From Paraburkholderia sprentiae WSM5005 (GTDB lineage: Bacteria > Pseudomonadota > Gammaproteobacteria > Burkholderiales > Burkholderiaceae): 64,000 nt of DNA. The DNA is taken from assembly GCF_001865575.2 (NCBI RefSeq), contig NZ_CP017561.2, forward strand, positions 3,100,001 to 3,164,000. The letters run 5' to 3'. A program made the position numbers and the translations under genes. Of this stretch, positions 19,787-29,439 are shown piece after piece; the stretch's first letter is position 1; every line of letters starts with the position of its first letter. The notes beneath the pieces were generated by a model that was not told where the DNA came from, did not search any database, and saw only the letters and a program-made list of their open reading frames with translations.

Positions 19787-20779
19787 ATGTCGTCGACCGC
19801 CATCCCCTCCCCCAACGTCGCCAACCTGCTTGCTCCGATCGCCGAAGACATGCAGCAGGTCAATCGCGTCATCCGGCAACGTCTTGCGTCGGACGTGATG
19901 CTGATCAATCAGATTTCCGAGTACATCATCAGCGCCGGCGGCAAGCGGCTGCGGCCCGCGTTGCTGTTGCTGGTGGCGGGCGCGCTTGGCGATACGACGG
20001 GGCACCGGCACGAGCTGGCCGCGGTCGTCGAATTCATCCACACGGCCACGTTGCTGCATGACGACGTGGTCGACGAGTCCGACCTGCGGCGCGGTCGCCA
20101 GACCGCCAACGCGCTGTTCGGCAATGCGGCGAGCGTGCTGGTCGGCGATTTTTTGTATTCGCGCTCGTTCCAGATGATGGTCGGCGTAGGCAAGATGCGC
20201 GTGATGGAGATTCTATCGGAGGCGACCAACATCATCTCCGAAGGCGAAGTGCTGCAGTTGTTGAACATGCACGATGCGGACGTCGACGAAGCGCGGTACA
20301 TGCAGGTGATCCGCTACAAGACCGCAAAGCTGTTCGAAGCGGCCGCGCAGCTCGGCGCGGTGCTGGCCGGCGCGGACGCCAAAACCGAAGCCGCCGCCGC
20401 CGAATACGGCCGCCGCATCGGTACCGCGTTCCAGATCATGGACGACTGGCTGGACTATACGGGTACGGCCGAGTCGATGGGCAAGAACGCCGGCGACGAC
20501 CTTCGCGAAGGTAAACCGACGCTGCCGCTCATCTATCTGATCGAACGTGGCACGCCGGAGCAGTCGGCGCTCGCGCGCGAAGCAATCGAGCAAGGCGGCA
20601 CCGACCGTTTCGATACGATTTTTGACGCGATCACCCGCTCGGGCGCCCTCGATCACACCCTCGAATGTGCGAAACAGGAAGCCCAAGCCGCCGCAGCGGC
20701 AATCTCTCCATTCCCCCATTCCATTTTCAAAGAGAGCCTGCTAGAATTATGCTCTTACTCGACGGCGAGACAGTCTTGA
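19787..20779 (+). CDS. ispB: Octaprenyl diphosphate synthase
   Basis: 330 aa trans-prenyltransferase that builds the ubiquinone side chain from FPP and IPP. First Asp-rich motif in LLHDDVVDESDLRRG, second in IMDDWLDYTG; GGKRLRP substrate-binding motif near residue 51. ATG at 19787. A TATAAT at 19755-19760 probably serves as its -10. Divergent from rplU, a common arrangement. Exact chain length (C40) is assumed from Burkholderia, which uses ubiquinone-8. Confidence 0.93.
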   Translation: MSSTAIPSPNVANLLAPIAEDMQQVNRVIRQRLASDVMLINQISEYIISAGGKRLRPALLLLVAGALGDTTGHRHELAAVVEFIHTATLLHDDVVDESDLRRGRQTANALFGNAASVLVGDFLYSRSFQMMVGVGKMRVMEILSEATNIISEGEVLQLLNMHDADVDEARYMQVIRYKTAKLFEAAAQLGAVLAGADAKTEAAAAEYGRRIGTAFQIMDDWLDYTGTAESMGKNAGDDLREGKPTLPLIYLIERGTPEQSALAREAIEQGGTDRFDTIFDAITRSGALDHTLECAKQEAQAAAAAISPFPHSIFKESLLELCSYSTARQS

Positions 20780-20828
20780 ACGAGACAGAAGTGCCAGATT
20801 AGTCCGAGTGGAGTCAGCAGTACCGAAT

Positions 20829-20905
20829 CGGGGTGTAGCTTAGCCTGGTAGAGCGCTACGTTCGGGACGTAGAGGCCGGAGGTTCGAATCCTCTCACCCC
20901 GACCA
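20829..20905 (+). tRNA. tRNA-Pro(CGG)
   Basis: 77 nt including encoded CCA. Acceptor CGGGGTG pairs with CACCCCG; anticodon stem CTACG/CGTAG encloses loop TTCGGGA, anticodon CGG; T-arm GGTTCGAATCC is canonical. Confidence 0.97.
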
Positions 20906-20932
20906 GATTACCCTTGTTAGCTCAAGGTTCAG

Positions 20933-20963
20933 AAACCGCCGCAGCATTGCTCGGCGGTTTTTT
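20933..20963 (+). terminator. Terminator after tRNA-Pro
   Basis: Stem 20933-20941 with 20952-20960 (AAACCGCCG and complement, 10-nt loop) runs into TTTTTTG and more T. Confidence 0.85.
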
Positions 20964-21092
20964 GTTTTGCGCGGTGGGTTTCGCTGCTCCACTGCTGCGC
21001 TTCGCCGCGGTCTTTGCCTTCCAGCAGCCCGTACGTCGCTGCGTCGTCTCTCTCTCGGCAGCCATCGCCACGGCGGAACGCGCAGCCCCCTC

Positions 21093-21101
21093 TGCTATAT
21101 T
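21093..21101 (+). promoter_or_regulatory. Extended -10 promoter of the CorC-type gene
   Basis: TGCTATATT: TG (21093-21094) one base before TATATT (21096-21101). Transcription would start near 21108, just before the GTG at 21134, which supports that start over earlier in-frame codons. Confidence 0.5.
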
Positions 21102-21133
21102 CTCTCCATCCTTTCCCTCATTTTCCCCGACGC

Positions 21134-22432
21134 GTGGAACAACTTCCTTTATGGGCGCAGATCGGCGCTGTCCTTCTGCTGCTTGTCTGCTCCGCCTTCT
21201 TTTCCATTTCCGAAACAGCGATGATGGCGCTCAACCGTCATCGCCTCAAACATCTTGCCAGCAAGAACACGCTCGGTGCGAAGACAACCCAAGGCCTGCT
21301 GGCAAAAACCGATCAACTGCTGAGCGTGATCCTGATCGGTAATAACCTGTTCAACACGATCATTCCGGTACTGACCACATCGGTCGCATTGCATACGTTC
21401 GGCCGCAATAGCCTCGTGCTGTCGATCGCGACCGGTATCGTCGCGTTCCTCATCATCGTTTTTGCGGAAATCACGCCGAAAATCGTCGGCGCGACGTTTC
21501 CCGAGAAAATCGCGCTGCCCGCGAGCCTCCTGATCGCCCCACTGATGCGGGTCGCGAGACCGTTGATCTGGTTCGTCAACCTGTTCGCCACCGGCATCCT
21601 GCGCGTGCTGCACATCAATACCAAGGGCGCGCGCGACCAGCGGCTGTCCACCGAAGAACTGCGCACCATCGTGCTGGAGTCGGGCAGCTTCATGCCGACC
21701 AAACACCGCAGCATCCTGCTGAATCTGTTCGACCTCGAAAACATCTCCGTCGATGACGTGATGATCCCGCGCCGCCGTATCGAGGCGCTCGACTTCGACG
21801 CGCCGTTCGAACAGATCCTGCATCAACTCGAGACCTGCTATCACAACAAGCTGATCGTCTACCAGGGCGACATCGACCGCGTGCTTGGTGTATTGCACGT
21901 GCGCAAGACGCTGTCGGCGCTGCACAACCAGGAACTCGAACGCGATACGTTGCGCGAGTTGCTCGCCGAGCCGTACTTCGTGCCGAGCGGCACACCGGTG
22001 TTCCAGCAGCTGCAATATTTCCAGGAGAGCCGGCAACGGAGCGCGCTCGTCGTCAACGAGTACGGTGAACTGCAAGGTCTCGTTACGCCAGAAGACATCA
22101 TCGAGGAGCTGATCGGCGAATTCACCACGTCGATTCCGCGTGGCGCCAGTTCGCGCGGCGGCTGGAACGAGGCGGGCGAATGCATCGTCGCCGGCACCAT
22201 GCCGTTGCGGGAGCTGAACCGCTGGCTGCAACTCGCGCTGCCCACCGACGGGCCCAGAACCCTCAACGGCCTGATTCTCGAAATCCTCGAAGACATCCCT
22301 GACGGCGATGTCTGCGTGCGCATCGGGGACACCAAGCTCGAAGTGATGCGCAGCGACGATCAGGCGATCCGCACCGTCAAGCTGTTCAAACCGCCGTCGC
22401 GCACGAAGACCGGTAAAACGCGGTTAGGCTGA
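21134..22432 (+). CDS. HlyC/CorC-family transporter (CNNM + CBS domains)
   Basis: 432 aa from GTG 21134 (MEQLPLWAQIGAVLLLL); no strong ribosome site is visible, but earlier starts lie above the extended -10. Order: DUF21/CNNM membrane domain (about residues 5-190, three to four helices with FFSISETAMMALNRHRL), a pair of CBS domains (about 205-325, binding adenine nucleotides in relatives), then the small CorC_HlyC domain (about 345-425). Such proteins are linked to magnesium or cobalt efflux and to resistance to membrane stress; the ion here is not known. Confidence 0.88.
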   Translation: MEQLPLWAQIGAVLLLLVCSAFFSISETAMMALNRHRLKHLASKNTLGAKTTQGLLAKTDQLLSVILIGNNLFNTIIPVLTTSVALHTFGRNSLVLSIATGIVAFLIIVFAEITPKIVGATFPEKIALPASLLIAPLMRVARPLIWFVNLFATGILRVLHINTKGARDQRLSTEELRTIVLESGSFMPTKHRSILLNLFDLENISVDDVMIPRRRIEALDFDAPFEQILHQLETCYHNKLIVYQGDIDRVLGVLHVRKTLSALHNQELERDTLRELLAEPYFVPSGTPVFQQLQYFQESRQRSALVVNEYGELQGLVTPEDIIEELIGEFTTSIPRGASSRGGWNEAGECIVAGTMPLRELNRWLQLALPTDGPRTLNGLILEILEDIPDGDVCVRIGDTKLEVMRSDDQAIRTVKLFKPPSRTKTGKTRLG

Positions 22433-22508
22433 ACTTCACCCCGTCGCTCGCTGATTCACGATCAGCATCGCACAGGCTCGCGACGCGCGCCATTGGCCGA
22501 ATGGCCGA

Positions 22509-23837
22509 ATGGCATTCGGACGCCCGCAACCGGAAGATGAAGCCGTCATGTTCTACAGGCGGCTCACCACCGGTCTCTCAATGCAAACACCCTTTGCCAC
22601 CGCGGCCGGATTGCCGCGCCCGCTCGCTGTCGACGGCGAATCCAGCGCAACGAGTCTGAACGATCCCGACAACGCCCCCGCCGTGCGTCTGCTGTCCGAC
22701 ACGTTGCACGAGGCGACGCGGCGCAATGCGTCGGATATCCACATCGAACCGGCCGAGCATGGTTGGCGTATGCGGCTACGTATCGACGGCGTGCTGCATG
22801 AAATCCCGCGGCCGCCGGCGCATCTGCGCGACGCGTTCGTCACGCGTGTGAAGGTGCTCGCGCGCATGGACATCGCCGAGCGACGCGTGCCGCAGGACGG
22901 CCGCCTACGCCTCGCGACGTCGCCAGGGCGGCTCGAGGACTACCGAGTCAATTCGCTGCCGACGCTGTTCGGCGAAAAGCTGGTGATACGACGGCTCGAC
23001 GCATTGCCCGCCGAACTCTCGCTCGATTCGCTCGGCCTCGATCCGGCACAGCGCGATACCGTCGACGCCGCGATCCGCGCGCCGCACGGCCTGATGCTCG
23101 TCACCGGACCGACAGGCAGCGGCAAGACGCTGTCGCTGTACTGCTTCCTGAATCTGCTGAACGGCGAGGCACGCAACCTGTGCTCAGTGGAAGACCCGGC
23201 CGAGATCCAGCTGGCCGGCATCAACCAGGTCAGCGTGCGCGAAAAAGCCGGGCTGACTTTCGCGGTCGCGCTGCGCGCATTCCTGCGTCAGGACCCGGAC
23301 GTCATCATGGTCGGCGAAATCCGCGACAACGAAACCGCCGATGTCGCCGTGAAGGCCGCCCAAACCGGTCACCTCGTGCTGTCCACGCTGCATACGAACG
23401 ACGCGCCCGCGGCCATCGCGCGGCTCATCGATATCGGTGTCGAGCCGTACAATCTTGCGGCCGCACTGCGGATGGTGACCGCTCAGCGCCTCGTGCGGCG
23501 ATTGTGCGTCGCATGCCGCGCGCCCGCGCCGCATTCAGCGGCGGCGCTCCACGCGGCGGGCTTCGGCGAACATGAGCTCGACGGCTGGCAACCGTATGCG
23601 GCGACCGGCTGCGCGGTTTGCCACGGGATCGGCTATCGGGGGCGCGTCGGCATCCATCAGGTGATGCCTGTTTCCGACGCGATGCGCGAGCTGATCGTCG
23701 CCAGCGCGGGCGCGCACGAACTGGCACGCCTTGCCCAGACCGAACAGGTTGCGACGTTACGCGACGCGGCGCTCGCGCGTGTGCGCGACGGCACCACGAG
23801 TCTCGCCGAAGCGCTCGCCGCCACGGAGGTCGCATGA
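22509..23837 (+). CDS. GspE/PilB-type secretion or pilus assembly ATPase (short form)
   Basis: 442 aa hexameric motor ATPase. Walker A GPTGSGKT (200-207), Asp box and Walker B region DPDVIMVGEIRDNETADVA, His box LSTLHTND, and a tetracysteine zinc site CVAC...CAVC. Compared with full PilB/GspE (about 560 aa) the N-terminal MshEN-like domain is missing; only about 60 residues precede the N2 domain. Start uncertain: ATG 22509, 22548 or 22581, none with a strong ribosome site. The stop overlaps the pilC start by 4 nt. Confidence 0.88.
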   Translation: MAFGRPQPEDEAVMFYRRLTTGLSMQTPFATAAGLPRPLAVDGESSATSLNDPDNAPAVRLLSDTLHEATRRNASDIHIEPAEHGWRMRLRIDGVLHEIPRPPAHLRDAFVTRVKVLARMDIAERRVPQDGRLRLATSPGRLEDYRVNSLPTLFGEKLVIRRLDALPAELSLDSLGLDPAQRDTVDAAIRAPHGLMLVTGPTGSGKTLSLYCFLNLLNGEARNLCSVEDPAEIQLAGINQVSVREKAGLTFAVALRAFLRQDPDVIMVGEIRDNETADVAVKAAQTGHLVLSTLHTNDAPAAIARLIDIGVEPYNLAAALRMVTAQRLVRRLCVACRAPAPHSAAALHAAGFGEHELDGWQPYAATGCAVCHGIGYRGRVGIHQVMPVSDAMRELIVASAGAHELARLAQTEQVATLRDAALARVRDGTTSLAEALAATEVA

Positions 23838-25075
23838 GTACCGCCGCGCTGTCACCGACACAGTCCGTCGTCGCAGCCGAGCTGCGCTTCAGATGGCGCG
23901 GCGTCGACGCGGACGGCACGCGCAAGAGCGGCACGCTGATCGCACCCGACGCGAGCGCCGCGCGCACGATGCTCAAACGCGACAACCTCTTCATCGTCGA
24001 ACTGGCAACGCAAGGGCCCGCGCCACGCCCGAAGACCAGCGCGGCCGATGTCACGCTGTTCACGCGACAACTGTCCAGTCTGCTGCGTGCCGGTTTGCCG
24101 CTCGCGCCCGCGCTCGAACTGCTCGCGCAGGCACCGACGTCGGGCCAGCGGCAAGGCATGCCGCGCATCATCGGCACCGTCGCGCGTGACATCACCGCCG
24201 GCCTGCGCTTTTCGGCGGCCTTGCAGCGACACTCGGCGCAGTTCAATGCGCTGTACTGCCAGCTGGTCGAGGTGGGCGAAGCGGCAGGTGCGCTCGTCAC
24301 CGTGCTCGCGCGCCTCGCCGACGATCGCGAACGCGCCGCCGCGCAGCGCGCGAAAGTGCGCGCGGCGCTCACCTATCCAGTCGCGATCCTGCTGCTCGCG
24401 GTCGCGATTACCGCGGCGTTGCTAGTGTGGGTCGTGCCGACGTTCAAGCAGATCTTCGACGGCTTCGGTGCGAAGCTGCCCGCACCGACGCAGTTCGTGC
24501 TGATGCTGTCGGCGGCCGCCGCGCGCTGGAGTGTGCCGACGTTCGTGCTGATGGTCGCAATGAGTTCGATCATCTCGTTCGTACTGCGTCGGTCGGCCAG
24601 CGCGCGCATCCGCTTCGCGCGCGTGTCGCTCAACCTGCCGGTGGCCGGCCCGCTGCTGCGCACGCTATGCGCGGCGCGCTGGAGTCGCGCGCTCGGCACG
24701 TTGCTGTCCGCCGGCACACCGCTCGCCGACGCGTTCGATTCGCTCACACAGGCGACAGGCAATGCATTCTTCGATCGCGCGACGGCAAGCATCGCCATAA
24801 GACTGCGGCGCGGCGAACGACTCGCCGCGGCGATGCGCGCGGCCGACTGCTTTCCTCCCGAGGTCGTGCAGCCCGTTGCCGTTGCCGAGGAATCCGGCGC
24901 GCTCGACAGCATGCTGCTCGATGTCGCGTCGCTTGCGGACCGCCAGGTCGACGACAGGATCGGCGCGCTATCGAGCCTGTGCGAACCGCTCGTGATCGTC
25001 GTGCTCGGCACGCTGGTCGGTGGCCTCGTCATCGCGATGTATCTTCCCATTATTCAACTCGGCAACGTGGTGTAG
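23834..25075 (+). CDS. pilC: Type II secretion/type IV pilus inner-membrane platform protein (GspF/PilC)
   Basis: 413 aa with two T2SSF repeats (about 75-195 and 280-400) and three membrane helices. Conserved features include FTRQLSSLLRAGLPL in the first and LGTLLSAGTPLADAF in the second repeat, and the end VIAMYLPIIQLGNVV. ATG at 23834 overlaps the upstream stop (ATGA) and has CGGAGG at the right distance. Forms the membrane platform on which the ATPase acts. Confidence 0.92.
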   Translation: MSTAALSPTQSVVAAELRFRWRGVDADGTRKSGTLIAPDASAARTMLKRDNLFIVELATQGPAPRPKTSAADVTLFTRQLSSLLRAGLPLAPALELLAQAPTSGQRQGMPRIIGTVARDITAGLRFSAALQRHSAQFNALYCQLVEVGEAAGALVTVLARLADDRERAAAQRAKVRAALTYPVAILLLAVAITAALLVWVVPTFKQIFDGFGAKLPAPTQFVLMLSAAAARWSVPTFVLMVAMSSIISFVLRRSASARIRFARVSLNLPVAGPLLRTLCAARWSRALGTLLSAGTPLADAFDSLTQATGNAFFDRATASIAIRLRRGERLAAAMRAADCFPPEVVQPVAVAEESGALDSMLLDVASLADRQVDDRIGALSSLCEPLVIVVLGTLVGGLVIAMYLPIIQLGNVV

Positions 25076-25102
25076 CATCGCAGCCGAATCCACTCCATCA
25101 CC

Positions 25103-26044
25103 ATGCAGGCTCCTCTTCCGCTCGTGTCACAAACTTCCTCCAGCCTGCTCGCCGGCTTGCTGCCGGGCCGCTTTGCCGGCGATATCGGCCTCGCGTTCGC
25201 GAGCCTGCCCGCCGGCGTGCAGGTCGCATTCGCGATCGTGCTCGGCCTCGTGATTGGCAGCGTCCTGAACGTCGTCGTGCATCGGTTACCGATCATGCTC
25301 GAGCGGGCCTGGCGCACCGAAATCAGGGAGGCCACCAACGAGCCGCAGCCCGACGACCGACTGCCGGCGCGCTACAACCTGTGGGTCCCGCGTAGCGCGT
25401 GCCCGCATTGCGGTCACGCACTGAGTGCCTGGGAAAACTTGCCGGTGCTGAGCTACCTGCTGTTGCACGGCCGTTGTTCCGCGTGCGGCACGCACATCAG
25501 CGCGCGCTATCCGCTGCTCGAAATCGCGAGCGCCGCTTTCGCGGTAGGCGCACTGACCGCGTTCGGCCCGACGCTGATGGCACTCGCCGCATTCGGCCTG
25601 TGCGCGACGTTGCTCGCGATGAGCGCGATCGACATCGACACGCATCTGCTGCCCGATTCCTTGACGCTGCCGCTGTTGTGGGCCGGCTTGATCGTCAATT
25701 TCAACGGCATGTTCACAAACCTGCATGATGCGGTGCTGGGGGCCATCTTCGGATATCTGGTGTTATGGGCTGTACATTGGGTGTTCAAGCTCGTGCGCGG
25801 CATCGAAGGCATGGGCTATGGCGACTTCAAGCTTCTCGCCGCGCTCGGCGCGTGGCTCGGCTGGCCGGCACTGCCGCAGATCGTGCTGATCGCTGCGGTG
25901 GCCGGCGCCGTGATCGGCCTCGCGGCCATGTGGCGCGGCCGTATGCGCTTCGAGGAGCCGCTGCCGTTCGGGCCGTTTCTCGCTGCGGGCGGTGCGTTCA
26001 CACTGTTTGTCGGCACGCCGCTTTACCTGGCTCTGGGAGGCTGA
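25103..26044 (+). CDS. pilD: Prepilin peptidase / N-methyltransferase
   Basis: 313 aa polytopic aspartic protease that cleaves and methylates type IV prepilins and pseudopilins. Zinc-type cysteine pairs CPHC (100/103) and CSAC (125/128) mark the bifunctional form. Catalytic Asp residues lie in AIDIDTHLLPD and GYGDFKLLAALGAWLG. 27 nt after pilC and 3 nt before coaE, forming the common pilBCD-coaE-zapD-yacG neighbourhood of beta-proteobacteria. No pilin gene is in the window. Confidence 0.94.
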   Translation: MQAPLPLVSQTSSSLLAGLLPGRFAGDIGLAFASLPAGVQVAFAIVLGLVIGSVLNVVVHRLPIMLERAWRTEIREATNEPQPDDRLPARYNLWVPRSACPHCGHALSAWENLPVLSYLLLHGRCSACGTHISARYPLLEIASAAFAVGALTAFGPTLMALAAFGLCATLLAMSAIDIDTHLLPDSLTLPLLWAGLIVNFNGMFTNLHDAVLGAIFGYLVLWAVHWVFKLVRGIEGMGYGDFKLLAALGAWLGWPALPQIVLIAAVAGAVIGLAAMWRGRMRFEEPLPFGPFLAAGGAFTLFVGTPLYLALGG

Positions 26045-26047
26045 ATC

Positions 26048-26662
26048 ATGTTCGTTGTGGGACTCACAGGCGGCATCGGTAGCGGCAAATCGACGGTGGC
26101 CGAGCTGTTCGTCGCGCGCGGCGTACCGCTCGTCGACACGGACATGATCGCGCATCGAATCACCGCGCCGGGTGGCTTGGCGATGCCGCACATCGCCGCC
26201 GAATTCGGCGCGGAGTTCGTCAACGCCGATGGCTCGCTCGATCGCACGCGCATGCGCACGCTCGCGTTCAGCGACGAAACAGCGCGCAAACGTCTCGAAG
26301 GCATCACGCATCCGTTGATTCGCGCGGAAACCGAGCGCGAAGAGCGCGAAGCGCGAGGGCCGTATGTGATCGTCGTGGTACCGTTGCTGGTCGAATCCGG
26401 GGCATGGAAGGACCGGGCGAATCGCGTGCTCACCGTCGATTGCAGCGTCGACACGCAGATCGCGCGCGTGATGAGCCGCAACGGCTTCAGCCGTGAGCAA
26501 GTGCTGGCGATCATCGCGCGCCAGGCCACGCGCGAAGCGCGCCTCGCCGCCGCTGACGACGTGATCGTCAATGACGATACGCCGCTCGAAGAACTCGAGG
26601 CGCAGGTAGACGCTCACCATCAAGCGTATCTGTCGCTTGCGAAAGGTGAAACCGAGTCATAG
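26048..26662 (+). CDS. coaE: Dephospho-CoA kinase
   Basis: 204 aa P-loop kinase for the last step of coenzyme A synthesis. Walker [10 protein letters not shown] at residues 8-16, DTDMIAH (adenine/CoA contact) at about 36-42, and ITHPLIR at about 93. Start ATG 26048, 3 nt after pilD. Confidence 0.96.
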   Translation: MFVVGLTGGIGSGKSTVAELFVARGVPLVDTDMIAHRITAPGGLAMPHIAAEFGAEFVNADGSLDRTRMRTLAFSDETARKRLEGITHPLIRAETEREEREARGPYVIVVVPLLVESGAWKDRANRVLTVDCSVDTQIARVMSRNGFSREQVLAIIARQATREARLAAADDVIVNDDTPLEELEAQVDAHHQAYLSLAKGETES

Positions 26663-26850
26663 CGCGAGCAGCACATAGGCCGGCCATTCGCTGCAGGCTC
26701 CAAGCGCATGCGCAGCCCTGTGAAGGCGGATACGCGTCCGCGACCGCCAAGTCACCGACATTGAACTTCGCTCACACGCGGGAGCCGAACCGCTAAGAAC
26801 ACCGGGAAGTCACGAAAAAAGTTGCGACAGCGCGCAGAAAAAGTGCGTGA

Positions 26851-27677
<827 letters not shown>

Positions 27678-27800
27678 CAGACTGTCAACCACCGCCTCAT
27701 CCAGCAGCGCGCGCCGGATTTGACGGGACGCGCCTTTGAAGCGGCGCGAAATAGCCCTATATTCGTTACTTGTTCCGTTCGCGAATGATCGTCTGACCGT

Positions 27801-28004
27801 ATGCCTACCGTCGTCAAATGCCCTACCTGCGGTAAAGATGTCCGCTGGACCTCCGAGAGCCGCTTCCGTCCTTTCTGCTCCGAGCGCTGCAAGCAGACCG
27901 ATCTCGGCGCATGGGCCGCCGAAAAATACCGGATTGGCGGCAACGAACAGGAAGGGGCTTCGTCCGAAGAGGAAACGCCGCGAGGCGACTACAATCCGCA
28001 CTGA
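27801..28004 (+). CDS. yacG: DNA gyrase inhibitor YacG
   Basis: 67 aa zinc protein with Cys7, Cys10, Cys26 and Cys30 (CPTC...CSERC), the known zinc knuckle, and an acidic tail. E. coli YacG binds GyrB and inhibits gyrase. Last gene of the coaE-zapD-yacG group; 123 nt after zapD. Confidence 0.93.
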   Translation: MPTVVKCPTCGKDVRWTSESRFRPFCSERCKQTDLGAWAAEKYRIGGNEQEGASSEEETPRGDYNPH

Positions 28005-28014
28005 GCGGCCAGTA

Positions 28015-28070
28015 AAAAAGCCACGCGAATCGGCGCTGCCGAGACAGCGTCCGCTATCGCGTGGCCTTTT
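28015..28070. terminator. Bidirectional terminator between yacG and the MutT-like gene
   Basis: GCCACGCGA (28020-28028) pairs with TCGCGTGGC (28057-28065), with A-run before and CTTTT after. The loop is long (28 nt) and may hold an inner stem. Confidence 0.55.
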
Positions 28071-28086
28071 CAGTTATTCAGTGCAA

Positions 28087-28536
28087 TCAATCGCTGTTCT
28101 CGGCCGCGAGCCACTCCAGCACCGGGATCGTGGCCGGCAGCAACGGCGAGACATCCGCAGGCAAGCACTGCCACGCGAAGGCCTGTCCTTCACGCCCATG
28201 CGGCTCGCCCGACCACTGCGTCACCTTGCAGAAGAAGAGGCGCACATAGGCGTGCGGATAATCGTGTTCGAGCGTATGCCACAGATGGCTCGCCTCGACC
28301 TCGATTCCCAGTTCCTCCTGCAGCTCTCGCGCAAGCGCGGCCTCGACCGATTCACCCGCTTCGAGCTTGCCGCCCGGAAACTCCCAGTAGCCCTCATACG
28401 GCTTGCCCGCCGGACGTTGCGCGAGCAGGTAGCGCCCATCTGGCTGCATCAGCACGCCGACCGCGACTTCGGTGACCGGACGGTGCGCGCCGATTTTTCC
28501 GGTGTCGATGCCGGCGTTTTCGCGTGTCTCGCTCAT
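28087..28536 (-). CDS. MutT-like Nudix NTP pyrophosphohydrolase
   Basis: 149 aa. Nudix box GKLEAGE...RELQEELGI at residues 56-78. MutT-type enzymes hydrolyse oxidised dGTP; the VGVLMQPDGRYLLAQRP and YWEFPGGKLE context fits this clade. The ATG at 28536 overlaps the stop of the upstream ATPase gene by 4 nt, so the two are translationally coupled; a longer frame to 28578 is rejected. Confidence 0.88.
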   Translation of the reverse strand: MSETRENAGIDTGKIGAHRPVTEVAVGVLMQPDGRYLLAQRPAGKPYEGYWEFPGGKLEAGESVEAALARELQEELGIEVEASHLWHTLEHDYPHAYVRLFFCKVTQWSGEPHGREGQAFAWQCLPADVSPLLPATIPVLEWLAAENSD

Positions 28537-29402
28537 GCCGGCGTCTTGCGGCCGGACCAGTCGCGCGCGAACTGCCATGCGACGCGCCCCGAGCGGGAGC
28601 CACGCTCGAGCGCCCAGACCAGCGCATCGCCGCGCGCCGATTCAATCTCGGCGTCGTCGCAACCGAAATGGCGCAGCCAGTGCGCGATGATCGTCAGGTA
28701 GTCGTCCTGCTTGAACGGGTAGAAGCTGACCCACAGCCCGAAACGCTCGGACAGTGAAATCTTTTCCTCGACCAGTTCGCCCGGATGAATCTCGCCGTCC
28801 GACGTGTGCTTGTATGTCTCGTTGTCGCTCATGTACTCGGGCAGCAGATGGCGGCGGTTCGACGTCGCGTAGATCAGCACATTGTCGGACTGCGCGGCGA
28901 TCGAGCCGTCGAGCGCGACCTTCAGCGCCTTGTAGCCGGACTCGCCTTCTTCGAAAGACAGATCGTCGCAGAACACGATGAAGCGCTCGGGGCGCTTTGC
29001 GATCAGATCGACGATGTCGCCGAGATCGTGCAGATCGTCCTTGTCCACTTCGATCAGGCGCAGCCCGTCTTTCGCGTACGCGTTCAGACACGCCTTGATC
29101 AGCGACGACTTGCCGGTACCGCGCGCGCCTGTCAGCAGCACGTTGTTGGCCGGTTGCGCGCGCACGAACTGGCGCGTGTTCTGCTCGATCAACCCTTTCT
29201 GGCGATCGATGTTCTGCAGGTCGTCGAGCGTGATCGACGAAATGGCGGGCACCGGCTGCAGGTAGCCGCGCCCCTGGCGCTTGCGCCAGCGGAAAGCGAC
29301 CGCGGCCGACCAGTCGATGTCCGGCGCGGCGGGCGGAAGCATTGCTTCCAGGCGACCGAGCACGGCTTCGGCCCGGTTCAGAAACTGTTCGAGTTTGTCC
29401 AT
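28533..29402 (-). CDS. DUF815-family AAA+ ATP-binding protein
   Basis: 289 aa. Walker A GARGTGKS at residues 92-99, Walker B FIVFCDDLSF at about 145-155, sensor-like IYATSNRRHLLPEYM, and a C-terminal lid helix bundle. DUF815 ATPases are widespread and poorly characterised. The ATG at 29402 (MDKLEQFLN) is preferred over an upstream GTG/ATG extension. It is coupled to the MutT-like gene. No partner complex can be named. Confidence 0.85.
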   Translation of the reverse strand: MDKLEQFLNRAEAVLGRLEAMLPPAAPDIDWSAAVAFRWRKRQGRGYLQPVPAISSITLDDLQNIDRQKGLIEQNTRQFVRAQPANNVLLTGARGTGKSSLIKACLNAYAKDGLRLIEVDKDDLHDLGDIVDLIAKRPERFIVFCDDLSFEEGESGYKALKVALDGSIAAQSDNVLIYATSNRRHLLPEYMSDNETYKHTSDGEIHPGELVEEKISLSERFGLWVSFYPFKQDDYLTIIAHWLRHFGCDDAEIESARGDALVWALERGSRSGRVAWQFARDWSGRKTPA

Positions 29403-29439
29403 GGTAAGTAGGCGGCCCACGGCCGTGCTGTGAACCTGA

